Assembly (NCBI RefSeq): GCF_003001935.1
Contig: NZ_PVNG01000002.1
Span: 735,444-799,443 of the forward strand
Length of the DNA stretch: 64,000 nt
Source of the DNA: Nonomuraea fuscirosea
GTDB taxonomy: Bacteria > Actinomycetota > Actinomycetes > Streptosporangiales > Streptosporangiaceae
Direction: 5' to 3'
Of this stretch, positions 26,410-35,094 are shown piece by piece; positions within the stretch are counted from its first letter, which is position 1; each line of letters opens with the position of its first letter. A model generated the notes under the pieces. The model made no database searches and was not told the DNA's origin. It saw nothing but the letters and a program-made list of their open reading frames with translations. Both the position numbers and the translations under genes were made by a program.

Positions 26410-27066
26410 GTGACAGGTATGAACCCCGCGAACCGCCTGGCCCAGATCTCCTTCACCGCCGGACCCGCTGCCCTGCTGGCCGGTTGGTTCCTCATGCGTC
26501 CCATTCACGGGGGCCTGGAACCGGGGCCCTGGTGGACCGCCGCGCACGCGCTGTGGCTGGCCGCCTTCCTGATGTTCGGCGTGATGACGGCGGCGATGCG
26601 CGGCCTGGCGGGGCCGGTGACGGGCGGGCGGCGGGTGGCGGTGACGGCGCTGACGGGGCTCGCCCTGTTCAGCGTGGCCGCCAACCTCGCCCAGCTCGGC
26701 ATCGACCTGTACGCCGGATTCGCCGCGGCGGACGGGGCGGCGCTGCGGGCGCTGCTGGAGCAGGTGCAGGGCTACCCGGGGGTGGACCCGCTGGTGTACG
26801 GCCCGGGGGCGCAACTGTTCTACGCCGCGCTGCTCGTCCAGGCGGTCCTGCTCGGCGTGCTGCGCCGGGTGACGCCGGTCAGCGCGGCGGTCACGGCCGG
26901 CGGCGTGGTGCTGCTGGCGGCGGCCACGTTCATGGACGGCAGGGGCTCGAACCTGGTCGCCGTGGGCATGGCGGTGCTGTGGCTCGGCGCGCTGCTGCTC
27001 GGCCGCGGAACCTCCGATTCCGAGACGAGCACGAGCACCCCGTCCAGGGAACTGACCGCCGCGTGA
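26410..27066 (+). CDS. Small integral membrane protein, function unknown
   Basis: 218 residues from GTG 26410, or 215 from ATG 26419. Six hydrophobic segments (roughly 14-34, 45-63, 77-98, 130-150, 158-175, 180-197) joined by short loops, and a Ser/Thr-rich C-terminal tail. No catalytic motif. Looks like the DUF998/hypothetical four-to-six-TM proteins widespread in actinomycetes. Followed 110 bases later by the SARP gene, with no overlap to suggest a common operon. Confidence 0.75.
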   Translation: MTGMNPANRLAQISFTAGPAALLAGWFLMRPIHGGLEPGPWWTAAHALWLAAFLMFGVMTAAMRGLAGPVTGGRRVAVTALTGLALFSVAANLAQLGIDLYAGFAAADGAALRALLEQVQGYPGVDPLVYGPGAQLFYAALLVQAVLLGVLRRVTPVSAAVTAGGVVLLAAATFMDGRGSNLVAVGMAVLWLGALLLGRGTSDSETSTSTPSRELTAA

Positions 27067-27175
27067 TCGGAGACGGTCGGCGCCGTCGGCACGTAAGCTG
27101 CCGATTACCGCGACGACGCACCACCAGCCGGCCGGTGCGTCGAGCCGGCTTCCTCGCGGCGGTGGAAGGGGCGCA

Positions 27176-30100
27176 GTGCAGTTCGCAGTGTTGGGTCCGC
27201 TCGCGGTCCGGCGGGCCGGTGCAGACCTGGATCTCGGCACGCCCAAGGCGCGGACGCTGCTGGCGGTGCTGCTCTGTTATCCGGGCCGGCCGGTCTCCGC
27301 GCCCTTCCTGGCGGAGGCGTTGTGGGGCGACGAACCGCCCAAGAGCGCGGTCAAGAACGTGCAGACGTACGTGCACCGGCTGCGGCGGCGCCTCGGCGAC
27401 CCGGAGCGGATCGCCTCCCGTGGCCGGGCGTACCTGCTGCGGGTGGACCGCGCCGAGCTGGACGCCGCCCGGTTCAGGGACCTCGCCGCCGCGGGGCGTA
27501 CGGCGGAGACCGCTGGAGACCTGCCCGGGGCCGGCCGGCTGCTGAGCGAGGCGCTGGGCCTCTGGCGCGGACCGGCGTTCTCCGGCATGTCCGGCGTCCC
27601 GGTCCTGACGGCGGAGGCCGCGCGGCTGACCGAGGTGCGACTCGGGGCGCTGGAGCTGCGAATCGACGTCGACCTGCGCCTCGGCCGCCATGCCGCGCTG
27701 CTGGGCGAGCTGACGGCCCTGACCGGTGAACACCCGCTGCGGGAACGGCTCTGGGCCCAGCTCATGCTGGCGTTGTACCGGTCCGGCCGCCGGGCCGACG
27801 CGCTGGAGGCGTACCGGAGGGCCCGGCACACGCTGGTCGAGCAGGCCGGCCTGGACCCCGGCGCCGAACTACGCCACCTCCACCAGGCGATCCTCGCCCA
27901 GGAGGACACCCTGAACCCGGCGTCACCCCAGCACGGAACCGCACTCGCGGGTCCGTCCGGTGAGGCGGCCTCGTCCCGGTCTGGTGCGGCGCTCGCGGGT
28001 CCGTCCGGTGAGGCGGCCTCGTCCCGGTCCGGCGCTGCGCCCTCGGGCCCGTCCGGCGCGGTGCCCTCGCCTCCGGAGGAAGCGGACAGCACACCGCTCT
28101 CGCCTCAGGACGGCGAAGAGCCGTCATCTCCGGACGAAACGGCGGCCCCGCCGCCGGAGCGGCGCCCGCCCGTCCCCCGCATGCTCCCTCCGGCGCTCGG
28201 CGACTTCACCGGTCAGGACATGGAGCTGGCGGAGATCACGGCGTGGCTCTCCAAGGAGCGCTCACCCGACGAGGCGACCCCCGTGGTGGCCGTCTCCGGG
28301 CGTGGCGGGGTCGGCAAGAGCACGCTCGCGATCACCGCCGCGCACCGCCTGCGCCCTGACTACGCCGACGGGCAGCTCTACGCCGTGCTCGGCGGCGCCC
28401 GCCCGCACGACCCGTACGCCGTGCTGGGCCGATTCCTGCGGGCGCTCGGCGTGCCGGCCGCCGCGCTGCCGGACGACGCGGACGAGCGGTGCGGCCTCTA
28501 CCGGAGCCTGCTGGCGGACCGCAGGATGCTGGTGGTGCTGGACGACGCCTGGGACGAGGGCCAGATCGCCTCGCTGCTGCCGGGCAGCGGCGGCTGCGGG
28601 GTGATCGTCACGGGCCGGGCCCGGCTCGGCGGCCTGGCCGGCGCGCGGCTGGTCGAGCTGGGCGAGCTGGCCGACTCCGACGGCGAGCGCCTGCTGCACC
28701 GCATCGCGGGCGCCAAGCTGGGCCAGGCCGATCCGCAGGACGTGCGCAGCCTGGTACGCGCGTGCGCCGGGCTGCCGCTGGCCTTACGGATCGCCGGGTC
28801 GCTGCTGGTCTCCCGGCCGCACTGGCGGGTGGCCGACCTGGTCGCGCAGCTGGGCGACGCCCGGCACCGGCTGGACGGCCTGCGTTACCGCGACCTCGCG
28901 GTCCGGGCCAGCTTCGAGCTGAGCTACCGGCGGCTGTCGCCCGCGGCCCGGCGCCTGTTCCGGCTGCTCGGGCTGCTGGAGGCGCCCGACTTCCCGGCCT
29001 GGACGGCCGCCGCGGTGCTTGACGCGGAGACGGCCCGGGCACAGGGGCTCCTGGACGAGCTGGTCGACGTGAACCTGCTGGACGTGGTCACGACGTTCGA
29101 AGCGCGGGCGCGCTACCGCTTCCACGACCTGATCAGGGCGTACGCGAGAGAACGGGCGGAGGCGGAGGAGACCCCGGAACAGCGCGAAGAGGCGCTGATC
29201 CGGGCGTTCGGCGCGTTGCTCGCGCTGACGGGCTTCGTCTTCCGGGCGCAGACCGGCTACGACGAGCTGACCAGGGGCGACGCGCCGCGCTGGCGCCCCG
29301 GCGAGGTGACCGGCGCCTTCCCGCCGGCGGCCGACCCGCTGTCGCTGCTGGCGGCGGAGGGCCCGGCGCTGCTGGCCGCCATCGGGCAGGCCGCGGACCT
29401 CGGCCTGGACGAGATCTGCTGGGAGCTGGCCCTCGGCACCGAGACCCTGTTCCAGGCCCGGCGTTCGCTCGACCGCTGGGAGAACGCGTACGGTCCCGCG
29501 CTCGCCCTGACCGAGACGGCGGGCAACAAGCGGGGCCAGGCCGCGCTGCTGGCCTCGCTGGCCGGGGTGCACTTCATGCGGCGCCGCTTCGACCTGGCCG
29601 AGGACTGCTGCACCAGGGCCGTGCGGCTGTTCCAGGAGATCGGCGACCGGATGGGGGAGGCCCAGGCGCTGCAGTACCTCCCGTACGTGCTGGTGGCCGC
29701 CGGCCGGCTGAGTGAGGCGATCGCGCTGGGCCTGGAGATCCGCGGTCTGCTCACCGAGCTCGGCCAGACCAGCTCGGCCCTCGACGTGTACGCGCAGGTG
29801 GGGCGGGCGCTGCTGGAAGACGGCCGGACCGGAGAGGCGGCCGGCGTGCTCACCGAGGTGGTCGCCGAGGCGGAGGCCAGCGGGAACCGGGTGCTGATCG
29901 TACGGGACTCCTACTGGCTGGCCCTGGCCCGGCTCGACCTGGGCCGGACCGCCGAGGCGGAGGCGGCCATCGCCACGCTGTCCGCCCGCGCCGAGGTGCT
30001 GGGGGCCACCGGCTCCCTCTACGCGGCCCACGCCCGGGGCCGGCTGCTGCTGGCCCGCGGCGACCACTCCGAGGCAGGGTGGCAACTGTCCGCCGGGCTG

Positions 30101-30355
30101 GAGGCCGCGCGTGGGCACGACGACGTGCTCATGCAGGTACGGATCCTGCTCGCCCTGTCGGACCTGCACGCCGGCCAGGTCGAGGGGATCCGGCATGCCG
30201 AGCAGGCGCTCGGCTTGGCCCGGGACATGAACGACGCGGTGAACACGGCTCGCGCGCTCGACCGGCTGGCCCGCCTGCGTGCCGCCGCCGGCGACCACGA
30301 CGCCGCGGCGCGCGCCGGCCGCGAGGCGGCGGCGATTCGCGCCAGAATCGGCTGA
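27176..30355 (+). CDS. AfsR/SARP-family regulator with NB-ARC and TPR domains
   Basis: 1059 residues. Order: OmpR-type winged helix (about 1-95; PKARTLLAVLLCYPGRPVS...NVQTYVHRLRRRLGD), bacterial transcriptional activation domain (about 97-243), a disordered Ala/Gly/Ser/Pro linker with a tandem repeat (about 250-330), NB-ARC ATPase (about 340-620; Walker A GRGGVGKST at 375, Walker B MLVVLDDAWD, GLPLALRIAG), then TPR-like helices to the end. This is the AfsR layout, an integrator that activates secondary-metabolite or developmental genes through direct repeats near the -35. GTG start with GGAAGGGG upstream. No biosynthetic cluster is visible in the window; the next three genes are small secreted proteins. 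Confidence 0.93.
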   Translation: MQFAVLGPLAVRRAGADLDLGTPKARTLLAVLLCYPGRPVSAPFLAEALWGDEPPKSAVKNVQTYVHRLRRRLGDPERIASRGRAYLLRVDRAELDAARFRDLAAAGRTAETAGDLPGAGRLLSEALGLWRGPAFSGMSGVPVLTAEAARLTEVRLGALELRIDVDLRLGRHAALLGELTALTGEHPLRERLWAQLMLALYRSGRRADALEAYRRARHTLVEQAGLDPGAELRHLHQAILAQEDTLNPASPQHGTALAGPSGEAASSRSGAALAGPSGEAASSRSGAAPSGPSGAVPSPPEEADSTPLSPQDGEEPSSPDETAAPPPERRPPVPRMLPPALGDFTGQDMELAEITAWLSKERSPDEATPVVAVSGRGGVGKSTLAITAAHRLRPDYADGQLYAVLGGARPHDPYAVLGRFLRALGVPAAALPDDADERCGLYRSLLADRRMLVVLDDAWDEGQIASLLPGSGGCGVIVTGRARLGGLAGARLVELGELADSDGERLLHRIAGAKLGQADPQDVRSLVRACAGLPLALRIAGSLLVSRPHWRVADLVAQLGDARHRLDGLRYRDLAVRASFELSYRRLSPAARRLFRLLGLLEAPDFPAWTAAAVLDAETARAQGLLDELVDVNLLDVVTTFEARARYRFHDLIRAYARERAEAEETPEQREEALIRAFGALLALTGFVFRAQTGYDELTRGDAPRWRPGEVTGAFPPAADPLSLLAAEGPALLAAIGQAADLGLDEICWELALGTETLFQARRSLDRWENAYGPALALTETAGNKRGQAALLASLAGVHFMRRRFDLAEDCCTRAVRLFQEIGDRMGEAQALQYLPYVLVAAGRLSEAIALGLEIRGLLTELGQTSSALDVYAQVGRALLEDGRTGEAAGVLTEVVAEAEASGNRVLIVRDSYWLALARLDLGRTAEAEAAIATLSARAEVLGATGSLYAAHARGRLLLARGDHSEAGWQLSAGLEAARGHDDVLMQVRILLALSDLHAGQVEGIRHAEQALGLARDMNDAVNTARALDRLARLRAAAGDHDAAARAGREAAAIRARIG
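27941..28063 (+). repeat. 48-bp coding repeat in the SARP linker
   Basis: Two nearly exact 48-bp copies (27941-27988 and 27989-28036), each coding ALAGPSGEAASSRSGA, and a third degraded copy after them. Inside the linker between the BTAD and NB-ARC domains; copy-number change would only alter linker length. Confidence 0.85.
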
Positions 30356-30450
30356 GAAAGCGCTCCGGCCCTGGCCGAAGCCGGCTGAGCAGTGCACCAC
30401 TCTCGGAGCACCACAGAGTTTATCCAAGGCCTCTGTCCGGAAGGGCACTC

Positions 30451-30822
30451 ATGAAACTCAGATCCGGTTTCATGGTGATCGCGCTCGCCGGTGCGGCGAT
30501 TTCCGTCACGCCCGCCGCCGCGTACGCCGACCACTACACCACGTACAAGAACAATGCCGCCGTCGGCGGCACCCTCTACCTCCACGCGTCGAGCGGCCCC
30601 AGGAAGGGAGGCCGCACCAGCATCGGCGGCAGCCTTTTCCGTGTCTACGCGAACACCTACAACGGCGCGGACGGCGGCCTGTACGCCACCTCGAATTCGG
30701 TCAGCACGATCGTCGTCCTCACTCATCTGCGGTACAACCTCGGCCGCAGCGGCTGCAAATGGACGCTGGGCGGTTCGAACACCCGCGTGAACCTGAAATG
30801 CGAATCGCGCATCGCCTCTTAG
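30451..30822 (+). CDS. Small secreted protein of unknown function
   Basis: 123 residues. Signal peptide about 1-26 (MVIALAGAAISVTPAAAYA). The mature part of about 97 residues is Tyr/Gly/Thr-rich (HYTTYKNNAAVGGTLYLHASSGPRKGG) with two Cys near the C-terminus (SGCKWTLGG and NLKCESR). Lower in arginine codon bias than neighbours. ATG preceded by GGAAGGGCACTC. First of three consecutive secreted proteins; 15 bases separate it from the next. Confidence 0.78.
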   Translation: MKLRSGFMVIALAGAAISVTPAAAYADHYTTYKNNAAVGGTLYLHASSGPRKGGRTSIGGSLFRVYANTYNGADGGLYATSNSVSTIVVLTHLRYNLGRSGCKWTLGGSNTRVNLKCESRIAS

Positions 30823-30837
30823 GAAGGGCAGCATGAC

Positions 30838-31407
30838 ATGAGAAAATCTTTCATCATGACGGCCGCGGGGGCCGCCGCGATCGGCCTTTTCCTCGTCGGC
30901 ACGGCACAGACCGGCACCGCGACCTCCAAGGCCCCGATCGAGCAGCTGTCCCTCATGTCCCGGGCGCAGGCTCCGGCCGATCGGCTGCCCGCGTTCGTCG
31001 CCGCGGGGACCGAGGTCGGCGACCTGGTCGGCGCGGACACGACCCGGCGGCTCGGCTCCTCCGGCGCCGGCACGTACTGGTCGGGGGTCGACGCCAAGGG
31101 CCGGCTCTGCCTGATCACCGTCATCGGCGACCAGAAGGCCGACTTCGTCGCCGGCGCTTCGTGCGCGGAGCCGTCCGACTTCGCCGGTCAGGGCGTCGGC
31201 CTCCAGGTGGCCGGCCCGCCCGGCGCGAGCGAGGCCTATCTCCTGCCGGACGGCGTGCCCGCCGCGCAGCTGGGCGGCGCGTACACCGTGGTGGCGCCGA
31301 ACCTGGTGCTGTCCGACCCGGCCGCGCCGGAGGCCGCCCCGCGCAGCGTCGCCGGTACGGGCGGGACCCTCACCCTCTCCGACCTGTCACCTACCGTGGC
31401 GCGATGA
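30838..31407 (+). CDS. Secreted protein of unknown function
   Basis: 189 residues with signal peptide about 1-29 (MTAAGAAAIGLFLVGTAQTGTAT). The mature chain contains ADTTRRLGSSGAGTYWSGVDAKGRLCLITVIGDQKADFVAGASC; the two Cys may be bridged. Similar short exported proteins with a G-x-Y-W-x-G-x-D-x-x-G-x-x-C core occur in actinomycetes, function unknown. ATG follows AGGAAGGGCAGCATGAC. Overlaps a potential upstream start of the next gene (ATGA). Confidence 0.75.
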   Translation: MRKSFIMTAAGAAAIGLFLVGTAQTGTATSKAPIEQLSLMSRAQAPADRLPAFVAAGTEVGDLVGADTTRRLGSSGAGTYWSGVDAKGRLCLITVIGDQKADFVAGASCAEPSDFAGQGVGLQVAGPPGASEAYLLPDGVPAAQLGGAYTVVAPNLVLSDPAAPEAAPRSVAGTGGTLTLSDLSPTVAR

Positions 31408-31424
31408 GCGCGGGGAGCCAGGCC

Positions 31425-31781
31425 ATGTCACTGAGGAAGAGATCCCTCGCGCTGGCGCTCATGCTGGTGGTGCCGATGTTCGCCGTCACGACCGGGACCG
31501 CGCAGGCCGCGCTCATCACGTACTGCAACCGCGAGATCGGCAACAACGTGGAATGCGGCAGCGCCTCCTCCTTGTCGATCACCGGAGGCTCCGTCGAGGC
31601 GGCCAGGGGGGCGGACGTGTACCTCTGGACCGACTCGAACGTCTCGAACACGACGTACAGCTCGAAGGGGGCCTCCGGGCACACCACGATGACGCACCCG
31701 CGGCTCAGCCCGGCGTACAGCACCTGCAAGTTCGTCCTGTTCAGCGGCAGGGCGCCCATCCTGTGCAAGTACCGCAACTGA
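31425..31781 (+). CDS. Small secreted protein of unknown function
   Basis: 118 residues from ATG 31425, which has GGGGAG nine bases upstream; ATG 31404, overlapping the previous stop, would add seven residues. Signal peptide about 1-29. Mature part has three or four Cys (ITYCNREIGNNVECGSASS, STCKFVLF, ILCKYRN) and a beta-rich Ser/Thr pattern that resembles the first protein of the trio in the ending TCK...ILCKYRN. Likely disulphide-stabilised exported factor. No domain recognised. Confidence 0.75.
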   Translation: MSLRKRSLALALMLVVPMFAVTTGTAQAALITYCNREIGNNVECGSASSLSITGGSVEAARGADVYLWTDSNVSNTTYSSKGASGHTTMTHPRLSPAYSTCKFVLFSGRAPILCKYRN

Positions 31782-31793
31782 CCCCCGTCCCGT

Positions 31794-31853
31794 CATGACG
31801 GCGACGCCGTCATGCCCGGGCCAAGGCCGTCGCGCGCATCGCGCGGCGGCCTT
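31794..31853 (+). terminator. Two tandem hairpins closing the secreted-protein operon
   Basis: First hairpin CATGACGGC / GCCGTCATG around GAC (31794-31814). Second, 31823-31853, pairs AAGGCCG and the adjoining CGCGCG with CGCGCG and CGGCCTT, ending in CTTCTC. The second has the AAGG...CCTT closing typical of actinomycete terminators. Confidence 0.7.
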
Positions 31854-32005
31854 CTCACGTCCGGATCCCAGCCGCCCAGTACAGGCCGCCTCGTCGCGAG
31901 GAGCCTTGTCCGCGCCTGCCCTGACGTGGCATGCTGTCGGCCACGTCTGAAGTGACACGTGTAGACTCCGGGAACGACCTGGTCAACCGGCCAGAAGGAG
32001 CAGCC

Positions 32006-33274
32006 ATGAAGAAGAGCCTGGCCCTCATGAGCCTCCTGGCCGTGCTCGCGGCGGCCGGATGCGGATCAGGGGACGCCGGTGCGAACACGCTCAGCTTCCT
32101 CGGTCCGGAAGACCCCAAGACCTTCCAGCCGGTCATCGACGGTTTCGAGGCCGAGCACCCCGGGGTCCGGATCGCGTACACGCAGATCCCGTTCGACCAG
32201 CTCAACAGCACACTCCAGCAGCGGCTGGCCGCCGAGGACGAGACCATCGACGTCTACACCGTCGACCAGCCGCGCGTCTCCGCCCTCGCCGCCCGCGGCT
32301 TCCTGGCGGACCTCAGCGACTGGAAGGACCGCGTCAAGCAGGCGGCGCTGCCCGCCCAGTACGACGTCAACGAGTTCAGGGGCAAGCTCTGGTCCGTGCC
32401 CATCTGGACCTCCGACCAGTTCCTCTTCTACAACAAGACCCTGCTGAAGCAGGCCGGTGTCACTCCGCCGTCCAGCGATCCCGCCGAGCGCTGGACGTGG
32501 GAGCGGACCGTCGAGGCGGGCAGGCAGGCGCAGGCCAGGGGCGGAGCCCAGTGGGCGCTCATCCCCGAGCAGATCGAGCAGTACTACCAGCTGCAGAGTC
32601 TGCCCGAGTCGCTCGGCGGCGGATCCGGCATCACCGGTACGGACATGCTCACCCCCGCCCTGACCACCGAGGGCTGGATCAAGGCGATGACCTGGTACCG
32701 GGACCTGTTCGCCGGCGGCCTCGCGCCGCGCGGGGTGGGCTCGTTCCAGACCTCGCCGCTGTTCACCGAGGGCAAGGTCGCCTTCTTCGCCGGCGGGCCG
32801 TGGGACGTGGGCACGTTCGGGGCGGCCAAGGACCTGGACTGGGGCGTGGCGCCGTACCCGTACTTCGAGGGCGGCAAGCAGGTCACGCCGACCGGCTCGT
32901 GGTCCTGGGGCATCAACCCGGCGTCCAAGAGGCAGCGGCTGGCCCGCGAGTTCCTGGAGTACGCCGCCCTCAACCCCGAGGGCAACCTGCTGACCACCAA
33001 GGCCAGCCCCATCATCCCGGCGAACCGGGCCGCCTTCGAGAAGTACGTCCCCACCCTCGACGCCCTCGCCGGCGAGAAGAGCAGGGGCGCGGGCGAGATC
33101 CTGACCTACGACGCCGATCACACGGCCGTGGCGCGGCCCCGTTCGGTCGGCTACATCCAGTTCGAGGACATCATGACCAAGACGTTCGCCGACATCCGCA
33201 ACGGCGCCGACCCCAAGACGCGGCTGGAGCAGGCCGCGCGGGAGGTCACCACCGCCTGGGCCCAGCTCCGATGA
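32006..33274 (+). CDS. ABC transporter sugar-binding lipoprotein (CUT1, family 1)
   Basis: 422 residues. Lipobox LAAAGC with Cys19, then SBP_bac_1 pattern: LSFLGPEDPKTFQPVIDGFEAEHPGVRIAYTQIPFDQLNSTLQQRLAAED, YTVDQPRVSALAARGFL, WSVPIWTSDQFLFYNKTLLKQAG. ATG preceded by AAGGAG. It starts an operon with two CUT1 permeases and a nucleoside hydrolase. No ATPase gene is present, as usual where a shared MsiK-type ATPase is used. The ligand is undefined; the hydrolase points to a nucleoside or ribosyl compound. An ACACGTGT palindrome lies at 31955-31962 in the promoter region. Confidence 0.9.
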   Translation: MKKSLALMSLLAVLAAAGCGSGDAGANTLSFLGPEDPKTFQPVIDGFEAEHPGVRIAYTQIPFDQLNSTLQQRLAAEDETIDVYTVDQPRVSALAARGFLADLSDWKDRVKQAALPAQYDVNEFRGKLWSVPIWTSDQFLFYNKTLLKQAGVTPPSSDPAERWTWERTVEAGRQAQARGGAQWALIPEQIEQYYQLQSLPESLGGGSGITGTDMLTPALTTEGWIKAMTWYRDLFAGGLAPRGVGSFQTSPLFTEGKVAFFAGGPWDVGTFGAAKDLDWGVAPYPYFEGGKQVTPTGSWSWGINPASKRQRLAREFLEYAALNPEGNLLTTKASPIIPANRAAFEKYVPTLDALAGEKSRGAGEILTYDADHTAVARPRSVGYIQFEDIMTKTFADIRNGADPKTRLEQAAREVTTAWAQLR

Positions 33275-34203
33275 CCACCCCGCCACCCACCTCGACGCGG
33301 CTCCCCACGCCGACGCGACCCACCACCCCGAGGCGGGCCCGGCTCGCCGACCGTCCGGCGGCGATCGCGCTGGCCTTCCTCGCCCCCGCCCTCGTCGCCC
33401 TGCTCGTCCTGCGCCTGCTCCCGGCCGGGATCGCGTTCGTCAGCAGCCTCAACCACACCAGCCTGCTCACCGGCGAGACCTACTTCGTCGGCCTGCGCAA
33501 CTACGCCACGCTCTTCACCGACCCCACGTTCCTGCAGAGCGTCCGCGTCACCCTGCTGTTCAGCGTGATCGTCAACCCCTTGCAGATCGCCGCCGCCCTC
33601 GCCCTCGCCGTCCTGTTCACCAGACGCTTCGCGGGCGTGCGGTTCCTGCGCGTGCTGGTCATCCTGCCGATCGCCGTCCCGCCCGCGGTCTCCGCGGCCG
33701 TCTGGAGCGTCGCCTACCGCCCCGACGGCCTGCTCAACTCCCTGCTCACCGTGCTCGGCCTCCCGCCGCAGCCCTTCCTCACCTCGCCCGGCCAGGCCCT
33801 GTGGTCGCTGATCGTGCTGCTGTCGTGGATCGGCGTCGGCTACTGGATGATGTTCCTGATCGCCGGCCTCCAGGACATCCCGCTCTCCCTGTACGAGGCC
33901 GCCGCCATCGACGGGGCCTCCGCCTGGCGCCGCTTCTGGCACGTCACGCTGCCCCTGCTGCGCCGGCCGCTGGCGTTCGTGCTGGTGGCCGACACGGTCG
34001 CGAACTTCCTCGTCTTCGCCCCCGTACAGATGCTGACCAACGGCGGCCCGGAGGGCTCCACGAACGTGACCATGTACGACATCTTCACCCGCGCCTACAC
34101 CGTGGGAGACCTGAGCCTGGCGCAGGCCGAGGTGATGCTGCTGGTGCTGCTCGTCCTCGCCGTGGTCGTCGTCCAGTTCCGGCTCCTGCGCGGGAAGGAC
34201 TGA
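33271..34203 (+). CDS. ABC sugar transporter permease (MalF type)
   Basis: 310 residues, six membrane segments after a Pro/Thr-rich cytoplasmic tail (MTTPPPTSTRLPTPTRPTT). The EAA loop is LYEAAAIDGASAWRRFWHVTLP, and the family block TNGGPEGSTNVTMYDIFTRAY is intact. ATG overlaps the binding-protein stop by four bases, so expression is coupled. Confidence 0.9.
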   Translation: MTTPPPTSTRLPTPTRPTTPRRARLADRPAAIALAFLAPALVALLVLRLLPAGIAFVSSLNHTSLLTGETYFVGLRNYATLFTDPTFLQSVRVTLLFSVIVNPLQIAAALALAVLFTRRFAGVRFLRVLVILPIAVPPAVSAAVWSVAYRPDGLLNSLLTVLGLPPQPFLTSPGQALWSLIVLLSWIGVGYWMMFLIAGLQDIPLSLYEAAAIDGASAWRRFWHVTLPLLRRPLAFVLVADTVANFLVFAPVQMLTNGGPEGSTNVTMYDIFTRAYTVGDLSLAQAEVMLLVLLVLAVVVVQFRLLRGKD

Positions 34204-34209
34204 GCGCCC

Positions 34210-35028
34210 GTGTCCAGACGCCTCTACACCCTGCTCGCCACGGTCATCGGGCTCGCCTTCGCGCTGCCGCTGCTGTGGGCGCTGTCCAGCTCGCTGCGCG
34301 GCGGGTCGGAGATCTTCCAGCACATCTCGCGGCTGTCGTGGGAGACGCTCGTACCGGCCTCGCCCACGCTCGCCAACTACGGCGCCCTGGCCACCGGCGC
34401 CTTCGGCCGCGCCATCCTCAACTCCCTGCTCGTCGCCCTGGTCACCGTGGTGGCCGGCCTGCTCATCTCCGCCGCGGCGGCGTTCGGGCTGTCGGCGCTG
34501 CGCTTCAGAGGACAGGGGGCGCTGTTCGCGATCGTCGTGCTCAGCTTCCTCATCCCGTTCGACGCGATCGCGATCCCGCTGGCCACCCTCTTCCGCGACT
34601 GGGACCTCACCAACACCTACGCCGGCCTGATCCTGCCCGGCCTCGGCCACGGCCTGGCCATCTTCCTGCTGCGCCAGTTCTTCCTGGCCATCCCCGGCGA
34701 CCTGGTGGAGGCCGCCCGCATCGACGGCCTGGGGTGGTTCGGGGTGTTCGGCCGGATCTACCTGCCGCTCTCCCGGCCCGCCCTGGTGAGCGCCGGCCTG
34801 ACGCTGTTCATCTTCCAGTGGCAGTCGTACGTCTGGCCGCTGCTCATCGGCACCGGCACCGACCACCAGCTCGGGCCGATCGCGCTGGCGAACATGCGCG
34901 GCCAGTTCACCATCGACTACGGTCAGCTCTTCGCCGGCTCGATCGTGCTGACGGTGATCCCGCTGCTGATCATCCTGCGCTTCCAACGGCACTTCACCCA
35001 GTCCATCGCCACCACCGGCCTCAAGTAG
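34210..35028 (+). CDS. ABC sugar transporter permease (MalG type)
   Basis: 272 residues with six membrane segments. GTG start six bases after the previous stop. EAA loop LVEAARIDGLGWFGVFGRIYLPLSRPAL and LRQFFLAIPGDL are typical of MalG partners. Pairs with the upstream permease to form the channel. Confidence 0.9.
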   Translation: MSRRLYTLLATVIGLAFALPLLWALSSSLRGGSEIFQHISRLSWETLVPASPTLANYGALATGAFGRAILNSLLVALVTVVAGLLISAAAAFGLSALRFRGQGALFAIVVLSFLIPFDAIAIPLATLFRDWDLTNTYAGLILPGLGHGLAIFLLRQFFLAIPGDLVEAARIDGLGWFGVFGRIYLPLSRPALVSAGLTLFIFQWQSYVWPLLIGTGTDHQLGPIALANMRGQFTIDYGQLFAGSIVLTVIPLLIILRFQRHFTQSIATTGLK

Positions 35029-35094
35029 CCGCACCACCTCCGTACTGACCGGCCACCTTTCGTCACCCATCACCGACCCCTCGGAGAAACCTCC

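Noticed and set aside
26244..27545. 433-codon frame beginning with Pro-Glu-Pro-Val repeats
   Set aside because: Past the minisatellite it is an out-of-frame reading of the membrane-protein and SARP genes; no ribosome site.
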